Shown here: in pieces, positions 52,928 to 59,978 of the stretch
How positions within the stretch are numbered: the stretch's first letter is position 1
Layout: every line of letters starts with the position of its first letter
Assembly: GCA_030656215.1 (NCBI GenBank)
Contig: JAUSOD010000096.1
Span: 124,001-188,000 of the forward strand
Direction of reading: 5' to 3'
Length of the DNA stretch: 64,000 bases
Origin: Azoarcus sp.
GTDB lineage: Bacteria > Pseudomonadota > Gammaproteobacteria > Burkholderiales > Rhodocyclaceae
Made by a program: the position numbers and the translations under genes
The notes under the pieces: model-generated
What the model saw: the letters and a program-made list of their open reading frames with translations, nothing else
Databases searched by the model: none
What the model was told of the DNA's origin: nothing

Positions 52928-53461
52928 TCAGGCCTCGCTCGGGATGATGGATAGTAGATCCGTGACTCCAACGTCTACACCCGCCTGAAAAAGCAGCGTT
53001 GTCGCCTGGCCACGGTGGTGCGTCTGGTGGTTGAAGAAGTGTTGAACCAAGCCCCCGAAGCTCCTGACTTGCGCCTGCCCGGAGGTATTGGCGTAGCGCA
53101 GAGAGGCTTCAAGCTGAGCTTCGGTGATACGAGCAGCAAACGCGCTGATCACGTCATCGGCCTTCTCCCGGTACGCTCGAAGATCGGGCAGCGACTGAGC
53201 CAGGCGCTGGCGTAGCGACGAGGGGCGTGGAAACCCTGCCATCAGGTCCTTCAGCCAACTGAGGTCAGGATGCTGCGAGAACCGATGAAGCCAGATCGTG
53301 TCGGCCACGGCTATGTGATTCAGCGTATCGAACAACGAACCGAAGAACGCTCCCCGGTCTTCGAAGAGCTGTACTTCTGAAAGTCGCGCAGCTGCGTCGT
53401 AAAGACGCACATTCATCCAGCGATTGTATTCCGCCATGAGAGCGCACGCGGAAGGTGTCAT
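52928..53461 (-). CDS. DinB family protein
   Basis: The 177-residue protein (MTPSACALMAEYNRWMNVRLYDAA) has the DinB four-helix pattern with metal-binding histidines: HIAVADTIWLHRF and HFFNHQTHHRGQ, plus the C-terminal DLLSIIPSEA. DinB proteins are metal-binding thiol-related enzymes, often transferases; the reaction here is unknown. The ATG at 53461 was preferred over a longer frame to 53530. It is followed by 150 bases without a recognisable gene, then the 5'-nucleotidase. Confidence 0.9.
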   Translation of the reverse strand: MTPSACALMAEYNRWMNVRLYDAAARLSEVQLFEDRGAFFGSLFDTLNHIAVADTIWLHRFSQHPDLSWLKDLMAGFPRPSSLRQRLAQSLPDLRAYREKADDVISAFAARITEAQLEASLRYANTSGQAQVRSFGGLVQHFFNHQTHHRGQATTLLFQAGVDVGVTDLLSIIPSEA

Positions 53462-53650
53462 TGCGAGGCCTGTCGTGATAAGGGGTTGCAGCCGAAGACG
53501 ATCGAGGTGTACTCGCGTGCGATCCGGCACATCGGCGAGCGCTTCGATGGATAGGGTGAATTCATGCTGGAAATTGCGAATTCAAACCGTTGTTATAAGA
53601 GCGGTTACTAGTATTTCACCAACGTCGCGAAAAGTTAAGACTTGGCATGT

Positions 53651-53759
53651 GGGGACGAAAAACAGGGGACAGACCACGGTTTCATCGCGGAAAACGGGGA
53701 CGAAAAACAGGGGACAGACCACGGTTTCATCGCGGAAAACGTGGTCTGTCCCCTGTTTT
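53651..53759. repeat. tandem 45-bp REP-like repeat with inverted end
   Basis: Two exact 45-base direct copies (53651-53695 and 53696-53740) are followed immediately by an inverted segment: AAAACAGGGGACAGACCACG (53704-53723) pairs with its exact complement at 53740-53759, giving a 20-base stem around a 16-base loop. The GGGGACAGACCACG core is the type of REP/BIME repeat mobilised by RAYT transposases, and a RAYT relic lies 32 bases away. It is not CRISPR: copies are adjacent, without spacers. Confidence 0.85.
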
Positions 53760-53790
53760 CCTGTTTATTCCTGCGCTTGCAATTCCCTGT

Positions 53791-53853
53791 TCGCGCCAGG
53801 TTGAGTTCGATGTAGCGCATGCGTGAGAACAGATCGCTTTCGGTCTGAGTCAG
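53791..53853 (-). pseudogene. remnant of a REP-associated tyrosine transposase (RAYT)
   Basis: On the minus strand the codons 53853-53791 read LTQTESDLFSRMRYIELNLAR, matching the RAYT/Y1 transposase stretch that usually runs ...RYIELNPVRA. A stop lies just upstream in the same frame and the frame runs into the repeat downstream, so only about 21 residues survive. With the adjacent REP repeat this indicates a decayed RAYT unit. Confidence 0.65.
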
Positions 53854-53984
53854 CTACGACCGGAAACGCCCCTCCCAAGACGTGCCGCGGTGGCACGATT
53901 TCGCGCGCTCGCAGCCCGCCGTATCAATTCCACTCCTCGCCCGGATCGCGGACAATACTCTTTGGTTCGCGCTGCGCCACCCGC

Positions 53985-54148
53985 GCGGGCGAGCCCGCAA
54001 GACGGACTCGTCGCCAAGTGCGCGGGTCCCCGGGCACATCCGGCCGATCTTCGTATCGGCTGCCCGGTCAGGCGGTTTGACCACCGCCACCCCAAGCGGT
54101 CCGCGCAGGCGGGCCGGCATTAAGCCCCGGAGGCTTCCGCACCGGGGC
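53985..54148 (+). promoter_or_regulatory. hairpin-rich putative 5' leader of transglutaminase gene
   Basis: Four hairpins lie in about 165 bases: GCGGG/CCCGC around CGAG (53985-53998); a two-part stem CCGGGCA/TGCCCGG plus GCCGAT/ATCGGC with a CTTCGT loop and a six-base bulge (54030-54067); GGCGGT/ACCGCC (54071-54088); and GCCCCGG/CCGGGGC (54124-54148). The last can instead refold into AAGCC/GGCTT (54122-54136) plus TCCGC/GCGGA (54136-54151), giving mutually exclusive states. It resembles a riboswitch or attenuator by eye but matches no class I recognise; GC-rich DNA can form such structures by chance. Confidence 0.35.
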
Positions 54149-54176
54149 GGACGTATCGACAATCGGGAGAAACACC

Positions 54177-54236
54177 ATGATGGAATCCGCTCGCATGCGC
54201 GGCCTGTGTACCGACTCAAAAGGCCTGCCGCAATGA
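54177..54236 (+). CDS. 19-codon leader ORF coupled to transglutaminase gene
   Basis: An ATG (54177) with GGGAG seven bases upstream opens a 19-codon frame (MMESARMRGLCTDSKGLPQ) whose TGA overlaps the ATG of the downstream gene as ATGA. The downstream ATG has only a weak site of its own, so coupling is plausible. The peptide may have no function beyond that. Confidence 0.4.
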   Translation: MMESARMRGLCTDSKGLPQ

Positions 54237-55345
54237 ACCGCCGCAACTTCTTCAAGACCTCCGCCCTCGCCGCCAGCCTCGCAATGCCCGCGTTGGCGCG
54301 TGCCGCCGACGCCACAAGCGCGCCGGCGCCCTTTGCCCCGAGCCCGGCTGCCGGCTGGCGCCAGTTCGAAGTCACCAGCCGGATCGAGCCGGTGCAGGCG
54401 GACGGCGTGGTGCGCGCCTGGGTGCCGCTGCCCTCGGTGGATGAGGCCGCATGGTTCCGTCCGCTGGGCAATGTGTGGCAGGGCAACGCCGAGGTGATGC
54501 GCGTGGTGCAGGAGCCGACCTATGGCGCGGCCATGCTGTACGCCGAGTGGGCGCCGGGCACCGCGGTAGCGGAGCTCGAAGTCCTCACCCGCTTTGCCAC
54601 CCGCGACCGCGCGATCGATTTCTCGCGCCCGGCGGCGCAGCCGCTGGCGTTGTCGGTGGCCGATCACAGGCTGTACACCATGGCCACCGAACTGCTGCCA
54701 ACCGACGGCATCGTGCTCGCCACGGCGCAGGAGATCACCGCCGGACTGAAAGGCGACGAGGACAAGGCGCGCGCGATCTACGAGTGGATCGTGGACAACA
54801 CCTTCCGCAATCCGAAGACCCGCGGTTGCGGCGTGGGCGACATCGAAACGATGCTCGAAACGCGCGACCTGTCGGGCAAGTGCGCCGACCTCAACGCGCT
54901 CTACGTCGGCCTTGCGCGTGCCGCCGGCCTGCCCGCGCGCGACGTGTACGGCGTGCGTGTGGCCGACTCGCGCTTCGGCTACAAGAGCCTGGGCAAGAGC
55001 GGCAACATCTCCAAGGCGCAGCACTGCCGCGCCGAGGTCTTTCTCGCCCGCTTCGGCTGGGTGCCGGTGGACCCGGCCGACGTGCGCAAGGTGGTGCTCG
55101 AGGAGCCGCCGGGCCAGTTGGCGCTGGACGACCCCAAGGTGCTCGCGGCGCGCAAGCAACTGTTCGGTGCCTGGGAGATGAACTGGCTGGCCTACAACGT
55201 CGCCCACGACCTGCGCCTGCCCGGCAGCGATGGGCCGCAGCTGCCCTTTCTGATGTATCCGCAGGGCGAGAGCGCCAAGGGTCGCTTCGACAGCCTCGAC
55301 CCGGACGCCTTCCGCTACACGCTCAACGCGCGTGAGGTGGGGTAA
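54233..55345 (+). CDS. exported transglutaminase-like protein
   Basis: The 370-residue protein begins MNRRNFFKTSALAASLAMPALARA, a signal with an RRNFF twin-arginine motif, so export by Tat is likely. The body has a transglutaminase-like core with Cys217 in SGKCADLNALYVGLARAAGLPA, His264 in AQHCRAEVF and Asp280 in VPVDPADVR, the expected Cys-His-Asp triad. An N-terminal beta-sandwich (about 40-140; FEVTSRIEPV, VRAWVPLP) is typical of this family. It may be a peptidase or transglutaminase acting in the periplasm; the substrate is unknown. It is preceded by a structured leader and a coupled 19-codon ORF. Confidence 0.88.
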   Translation: MNRRNFFKTSALAASLAMPALARAADATSAPAPFAPSPAAGWRQFEVTSRIEPVQADGVVRAWVPLPSVDEAAWFRPLGNVWQGNAEVMRVVQEPTYGAAMLYAEWAPGTAVAELEVLTRFATRDRAIDFSRPAAQPLALSVADHRLYTMATELLPTDGIVLATAQEITAGLKGDEDKARAIYEWIVDNTFRNPKTRGCGVGDIETMLETRDLSGKCADLNALYVGLARAAGLPARDVYGVRVADSRFGYKSLGKSGNISKAQHCRAEVFLARFGWVPVDPADVRKVVLEEPPGQLALDDPKVLAARKQLFGAWEMNWLAYNVAHDLRLPGSDGPQLPFLMYPQGESAKGRFDSLDPDAFRYTLNAREVG

Positions 55346-55444
55346 GGGTGTAGGCCGTGGCATGGCGTGGGACTCTGTTTGCCGGTCCCAGCCGTGTGGC
55401 GGCGTATCGACTGCATCGCGACCGCCTTGACCCACTACGGCAAA

Positions 55445-56014
55445 TCAGTCGTCGCGCGGCACGATCGGCAGCTTGTGCGCGATGCCCTTGTGGCATTCGA
55501 TGCACGGCTTGTTTTCGGTCATGGCCGGCTCCATTTTTTCCCGGCTGCGCGGGGTCTGCTTGTGGAAAGCCATCGACTCGTAGCTGTGGCAGTTGCGGCA
55601 TTCGCGCGAGTTGTTGTCGGTCATCTCCTTCCACACACGTTCTGCCATCACCAGGCGCTGGGCTTCGAATTTTTCCGGGGTGTCGATGGTGCCGAGCAGG
55701 GCATGGTACACCTCGGTCGAGGCCTTGATCTTGCGCACCACCTTGCGTCCCCAGTCCCGCGGTACGTGGCAGTCGGGGCAGCCGGCGCGTACGCCAGATG
55801 GATTGTTGTAGTGCGGGCTGGCCTTGTATTCCTGGTGCACGAGCTGGTCCATTTCGTGGCAAGACACGCAGAATTCAGTGGTGTTGGTGATCTCCATGGC
55901 GGTGTTGAAGCCGCCCCAGAAGATGATGCCGGCAATGGCGCCGACAATCAGTATTGCGCCGGCCGATATGCTTGCCGAGGGTTTGCGCAGCCAGCGCCAG
56001 ATACTTTTGAACAT
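55445..56014 (-). CDS. NapC/NirT-family tetraheme cytochrome c
   Basis: The 189-residue protein has one N-terminal membrane anchor (about 15-36) and four heme-binding motifs: CVSCH 49-53, CPDCH 79-83, CRNCH 139-143 and CIECH 171-175. This is the NapC/NirT/NrfH plan of quinol dehydrogenases that pass electrons from the quinol pool to periplasmic reductases. GGAGGAG lies nine bases before the chosen ATG. It lies downstream of the diheme cytochrome gene on the same strand; no terminal reductase gene is in the window, so the final acceptor is unknown. Confidence 0.93.
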   Translation of the reverse strand: MFKSIWRWLRKPSASISAGAILIVGAIAGIIFWGGFNTAMEITNTTEFCVSCHEMDQLVHQEYKASPHYNNPSGVRAGCPDCHVPRDWGRKVVRKIKASTEVYHALLGTIDTPEKFEAQRLVMAERVWKEMTDNNSRECRNCHSYESMAFHKQTPRSREKMEPAMTENKPCIECHKGIAHKLPIVPRDD

Positions 56015-56109
56015 GTTCGGTTTCTCCTCCCGGAAACAGGGATTTCGGGTGCGTGAAAGCGGCGCGGGCACCCGAGGGTGCCCGCGTTGGCCAGGCAGTG
56101 ACTGCCTTC

Positions 56110-56835
56110 CTATTGCTTGGGCAACTGCGGCAGGTAGCTGACGATGTCCACCGAGATCTGCACGTCGAGCGCGCGCAGGGCGGGCATGGACTCCGCCGGC
56201 TGGCCGTTGAGCACCTTGTGCAGCATTTCCGGAACGTTGTCGGCCAGCGATCCGAGCGCCGGCGCGCCCTTGATCTTGCGCCCGTCAATGCCGTGGCAAC
56301 CGGCGCACAGGGTGTTGTAGTAGGCCTCGCCCTTCGCTGCATCGCCTTTGGCCTTCTTGGCGGCAGTGTCGATGTACTTGCTCATGTCGATCTGTCCCTT
56401 GCTCACGAACAAGGCGAGATCGTTGAAGTCATTGCCCGGCAGATGCTTGTCGGTGTAACCGTGGGTGGCGTCCTTGAGGATGGCGACAATCGCGGCGGGA
56501 TCCTTCCCGGCTGCGCCACTGATGCCCTTGATGCCGGTCTTGTGACCGCCCGAGCTGTATGCCCCGTCCTTGCCCATGTAGTCCCACCCATGGCACTCCT
56601 TGCAGCGCCAGCTTGCATCCTTGCCGTACTTTCCGTCCTTGACCGGGTAGGAGGCGTGGTCGGTGTCCGGCTTGGCGGTATTGTTTTCGGCAAAAAACTT
56701 GTCGTAAAGACGACCGCCGCGGGCGAGCGCCGATTCTGTTTCCGCGGCCGTTGATGGCGCCATGACGGCGAAGCCGATGAGGCCGGCGCAGAGCATGGTG
56801 GCAAGGCGTCGGGCGTGCCGGGTGATTCTGGACAT
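56110..56835 (-). CDS. periplasmic diheme cytochrome c
   Basis: The 241-residue protein has a signal peptide (cut near AAAETESA) and two class I c-type heme sites, CKECH at 78-82 and CAGCH at 177-181, the latter followed by GIDGRKIKG. It has two cytochrome c-like halves of about 100 residues, the second ending ISVDIVSYLPQLPKQ. It probably shuttles electrons with the tetraheme protein encoded 95 bases downstream. It is divergent from the sensor kinase gene by 185 bases. Confidence 0.9.
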   Translation of the reverse strand: MSRITRHARRLATMLCAGLIGFAVMAPSTAAETESALARGGRLYDKFFAENNTAKPDTDHASYPVKDGKYGKDASWRCKECHGWDYMGKDGAYSSGGHKTGIKGISGAAGKDPAAIVAILKDATHGYTDKHLPGNDFNDLALFVSKGQIDMSKYIDTAAKKAKGDAAKGEAYYNTLCAGCHGIDGRKIKGAPALGSLADNVPEMLHKVLNGQPAESMPALRALDVQISVDIVSYLPQLPKQ

Positions 56836-57020
56836 GGTGCTTCTCCGGTGATGAATTGTCTCTTTCTTGGGCCCATTTTCTTAAGTCCATTTCGCCACAA
56901 AGGGCTTGCCTGCAATAGGGGCGTCGGTCGCGATCGCTGCGGGACGATGGTCTGGCCCGGATCAGACTTTGGTCCGGGGTCGATCACCGCCCCGGGTGCT
57001 ACCATCGCGAACGGGTGCGC
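56836..57020. promoter_or_regulatory. divergent cytochrome/NarX-type promoter region
   Basis: The 185-base gap separates the divergent cytochrome and kinase genes. CCCGGA and TCCGGG near 56958-56980 form a hairpin. An AT-richer patch near 56865-56885 would suit a promoter for the cytochrome operon. I saw no clear FNR or NarL site. Confidence 0.3.
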
Positions 57021-58472
57021 ATGTCGCCGCACCGGGCTCCGAGCATGCCGCGTCTTCCTCTCCAGTCCTTTGCGCGTTTGAGCATTTCCCGTCAGTTCCT
57101 GCTCGTCAGCAGTGCGATTCTGCTGATCGGCATGGTCGCTGGCGGCTCATGGCTGGGGCGCCAGATCGAGACTGCGGCGGTGAATCGTGCGGCCGCGATT
57201 GCGGCGGTATACGCCGAGAGCATTCTCGCGGCGCAACTGGGCCAATGGTCCGGTCGCGAGATCCTGGGTAGTGACACCCATGCTGCGCTCGACCGTCTGT
57301 TCATCGACGGTCCGCTCAAGCGCAAGGTGGTCCGGTTCAAGCTGTGGGATGGAGAAGGGCGGATCGTCTACAGCAGCGACCACGCCCAGCAAGGCAGCCG
57401 CTTTCCGCTTCAGCCTGCCCTCGAGGCCGCTTTCGGGGGTGAGGTGCAGGCCCGCATCAGCCGCCTCGAGCAGGCCGACAACTCACCCGAAAGATCGCAA
57501 TGGCCGACGCTGCTGGAGGTCTACGTTCCGGTGCGCACGGCCGCCGACCAGCCGGTCATTGCGGTGGCCGAGTTCTACCACAGTACCGAAGGCCTGTTCG
57601 GCGATATCCGCAGTGCGCAGCAGCGCAGCTGGGTGCTGGTCGTGATCGCCACGGTGGCGGCCTATCTCGCCCTGCGCGGGCTGGCGCGACGTGCGGATGA
57701 CACCATCGTCGACCAGCAGCACGACCTGCAGAGCCAGCTCGTGCAACTGCGTGCGGCGCTCGGCGACAACGAGCGCATGCGCACCCAGCTGGGCGAGGCC
57801 GGCGCGCGGACCACCGCACTCAACGAGGAGTTGCTTCATCGCGTCGCGGCCGACCTGCACGACGGTCCGGCGCAAAAGATTGCCTTTGCCCTGATGCGTT
57901 TCGACGAACCGGCTGCCGGGCCGGATTCCACGGTGGACTCACGTTCGGTACAGGGGGTGCTCCGCTCCTCGCTCGAGGACTTGCGCAACATCGCCGCGGG
58001 GCTCGGCCTCCCCGGTATCGACGGGCTGTCGCCGGGCGACACTATCCTGCGTGCAGTGCGCGATGTGGAGCGCCTGTCAGGGTGCACGGTCGATGCGGAT
58101 ATTGATAGCCTGCCTGAAGAAGCACCGTTAGCGCTCAAGATCACCCTTTACCGTGTGGTGCAGGAGTCCCTCAACAATGGCGTGCGTCATGCGCCGGGCA
58201 GCATCCTGCGCGTGCGTGCGCGTATGGATGGCCAAGGCGCCACCACTGCTGTGCTGATCGAGATCGCCGATGACGGGCCCGGTTTCGATCCGGACCCGAT
58301 GGAAGGTAGCGGCCGTCTCGGCCTGCCCTTCCTGCAGGAGCGTGTCCGTTTGCTGGGCGGGGTGTTCGAACTCGACACCGCGCCCGGCCATGGAACCACC
58401 GTACGTGCCCGACTTCCCCTTTTGTCCGCGGATCCTGCCCATGACCAAACCCGTTCGAATCCTGCTGGCTGA
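57021..58472 (+). CDS. NarX-type sensor histidine kinase
   Basis: The protein has two membrane helices (FLLVSSAILLIGMVAGGSW near the N-terminus and WVLVVIATVAAYLALRGL in the middle) flanking a periplasmic sensor of about 140 residues, a coiled coil, and a HisKA_3 domain with the phospho-accepting His in VAADLHDGPAQKIAF, then an ATPase domain with ESLNNGVRHAPGS and DDGPGFD. Start is uncertain: 57021 (chosen) or 57045, both with weak sites. It overlaps the regulator gene by 32 bases. The sensed signal is unknown, but the divergent cytochromes make respiration a reasonable guess. Confidence 0.9.
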   Translation: MSPHRAPSMPRLPLQSFARLSISRQFLLVSSAILLIGMVAGGSWLGRQIETAAVNRAAAIAAVYAESILAAQLGQWSGREILGSDTHAALDRLFIDGPLKRKVVRFKLWDGEGRIVYSSDHAQQGSRFPLQPALEAAFGGEVQARISRLEQADNSPERSQWPTLLEVYVPVRTAADQPVIAVAEFYHSTEGLFGDIRSAQQRSWVLVVIATVAAYLALRGLARRADDTIVDQQHDLQSQLVQLRAALGDNERMRTQLGEAGARTTALNEELLHRVAADLHDGPAQKIAFALMRFDEPAAGPDSTVDSRSVQGVLRSSLEDLRNIAAGLGLPGIDGLSPGDTILRAVRDVERLSGCTVDADIDSLPEEAPLALKITLYRVVQESLNNGVRHAPGSILRVRARMDGQGATTAVLIEIADDGPGFDPDPMEGSGRLGLPFLQERVRLLGGVFELDTAPGHGTTVRARLPLLSADPAHDQTRSNPAG

Positions 58473-59076
58473 CGATCATCCAGTGTTCCGCGAGGGCGTC
58501 GTGCATTCGCTGACAGCTGCGCCCGATCTGATGGTGATTGCGGAGGCGGGCAGCGGTGAAGAGGCGGTCGAGCTGGCCGCCGCCGAGCGGCCAGACATGG
58601 TGCTGCTCGACATCAACATGCCGGGCATGGGCGGCATTGCTGCCGCGGCGCAGATTGCGGCCAGTCATCCGGGCGTGCGCATCATGATGCTGACCGTGGC
58701 CGAAGACCGCGAGAGCCTGCTCGCGGCGCTCAAGCACGGTGCTCACGGCTATGTGTTGAAGGGGGTGTCGGCCAGCGAGCTGCGCACCATCGTGCGCAGT
58801 GTGGCCGATGGCGAGGCCTACGTGCCGCCCGCGCTGGCCGGCGAGTTGCTGGCCGAATTCTCGCGGCCTCGTGTACCGGATACGCTCTCCAGCCTGACTC
58901 CGCGCGAATCCGACGTGCTCGAGCTGCTCAGTCGTGGCCTGACCAATCGCCAGATCGGCGAGCAACTTCATCTGGCGGAGAAGACGGTCAAGCATCACAT
59001 GACCAGTATCCTGCAGAAGCTGCACGTGCGTACGCGCACCGAGGCAGCGCTGCTCGCCCAGCGGAATCGGGCATAA
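58441..59076 (+). CDS. NarL-family response regulator
   Basis: The 211-residue protein has a receiver domain with acidic pocket ADDHP near residue 10 and phospho-acceptor Asp57 in VLLDINMPGMGG, Lys in YVLKG, and a C-terminal LuxR/NarL helix-turn-helix (LTPRESDVLELLSRGLTNRQIGEQLHLAEKTVKHH). It is encoded overlapping the kinase and is its evident partner. Likely targets are the divergent cytochrome genes, though no binding site can be named. Confidence 0.95.
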   Translation: MTKPVRILLADDHPVFREGVVHSLTAAPDLMVIAEAGSGEEAVELAAAERPDMVLLDINMPGMGGIAAAAQIAASHPGVRIMMLTVAEDRESLLAALKHGAHGYVLKGVSASELRTIVRSVADGEAYVPPALAGELLAEFSRPRVPDTLSSLTPRESDVLELLSRGLTNRQIGEQLHLAEKTVKHHMTSILQKLHVRTRTEAALLAQRNRA

Positions 59077-59107
59077 TCCCCGGCTGTTCAACGCTCTGGA
59101 ACCCGCC

Positions 59108-59959
59108 GTGTCCGACCGCCTTGCCGTTTTGCCTCAGTACCTTCTGCCCAAGCAGGCCATCACCGTGCTGGCGGGCAAGCTGGCGGGCCTGGAGGCCGGT
59201 GGCCTCACCACTCGCGTCATCGACTGGTTCGTCCGTCGCTACGGGGTGAATATGGATGAGGCGGCGAACCCGGATACTCGCAGCTATGCCAGCTTCAATG
59301 AATTCTTCACCCGCCCGCTGCGCGCCGGTGCGCGGCCGCTGGCGGCTGCGGATTTCATCAGCCCGGTGGACGGGGCGATCAGTCAGTTCGGTCCGATCGT
59401 CAGCGACCAGGTCTTCCAGGCCAAGGGGCATGGCTACACCACCACTGCGCTGGTCGGCGGCGACCGCGCGCTTGGCGCGCAGTTCGACAATGGCAGCTTC
59501 GCCACGCTCTACCTCAGCCCGCGCGATTACCACCGCATCCACATGCCGTGCGACGGCCGTCTGACGCGGATGATCTACGTGCCGGGCGCGCTGTTCTCGG
59601 TCAATCCGACCACCGCGCGCGGCGTGCCCGGGCTGTTCGCACGCAACGAGCGCGTGGTGTGCGTGTTCGATTCGGCCCACGGCCCTTTCGTGCTGGTGCT
59701 GGTAGGCGCGACCATCGTCGGCAGCATGGCCACCGTGTGGCACGGCGTGGTCAATCCGCCGCGGCTGGCCGCGGTGCGCGAATGGCGCTACGACGACCGC
59801 GAGATCGTGCTGAAGCAGGGCGACGAGATGGGCCGCTTCCTGCTCGGCTCCACCGTGGTGATGCTGTTCCCGCGGCCGCGGCTGAAGTTCAATCCCGCCT
59901 GGGCGCCGGAGGGCGCCATCCGCATGGGCGAGGCGATGGGAACCGTGGGCGCGGCCTGA
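59108..59959 (+). CDS. psd: phosphatidylserine decarboxylase
   Basis: The 283-residue protein (GTG start) has the family motifs FNEFFTRPLR, SPVDGAISQFG, LSPRDYHRIHMPCDG and the self-cleavage site LGST at 246-249 in FLLGSTVVMLF. Cleavage before Ser248 creates the pyruvoyl cofactor and the small alpha chain. The enzyme makes phosphatidylethanolamine at the inner membrane. Length matches the bacterial type. It lies 31 bases after the regulator gene and 19 bases before recB. Confidence 0.97.
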   Translation: MSDRLAVLPQYLLPKQAITVLAGKLAGLEAGGLTTRVIDWFVRRYGVNMDEAANPDTRSYASFNEFFTRPLRAGARPLAAADFISPVDGAISQFGPIVSDQVFQAKGHGYTTTALVGGDRALGAQFDNGSFATLYLSPRDYHRIHMPCDGRLTRMIYVPGALFSVNPTTARGVPGLFARNERVVCVFDSAHGPFVLVLVGATIVGSMATVWHGVVNPPRLAAVREWRYDDREIVLKQGDEMGRFLLGSTVVMLFPRPRLKFNPAWAPEGAIRMGEAMGTVGAA

Positions 59960-59978
59960 GCCTGGGCCCGGACGACCG

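Noticed and set aside
53651-53759. possible CRISPR array
   Set aside because: Only two adjacent copies with no spacers and an inverted third segment; REP-type repeat fits better.
53424-53804. 126-codon plus frame across the repeat
   Set aside because: The frame translates the REP copies themselves and has no ribosome site.
54068-55435. 455-codon minus frame opposite the transglutaminase gene
   Set aside because: The plus-strand frame has a Tat signal and a Cys-His-Asp core; the antisense frame has neither.
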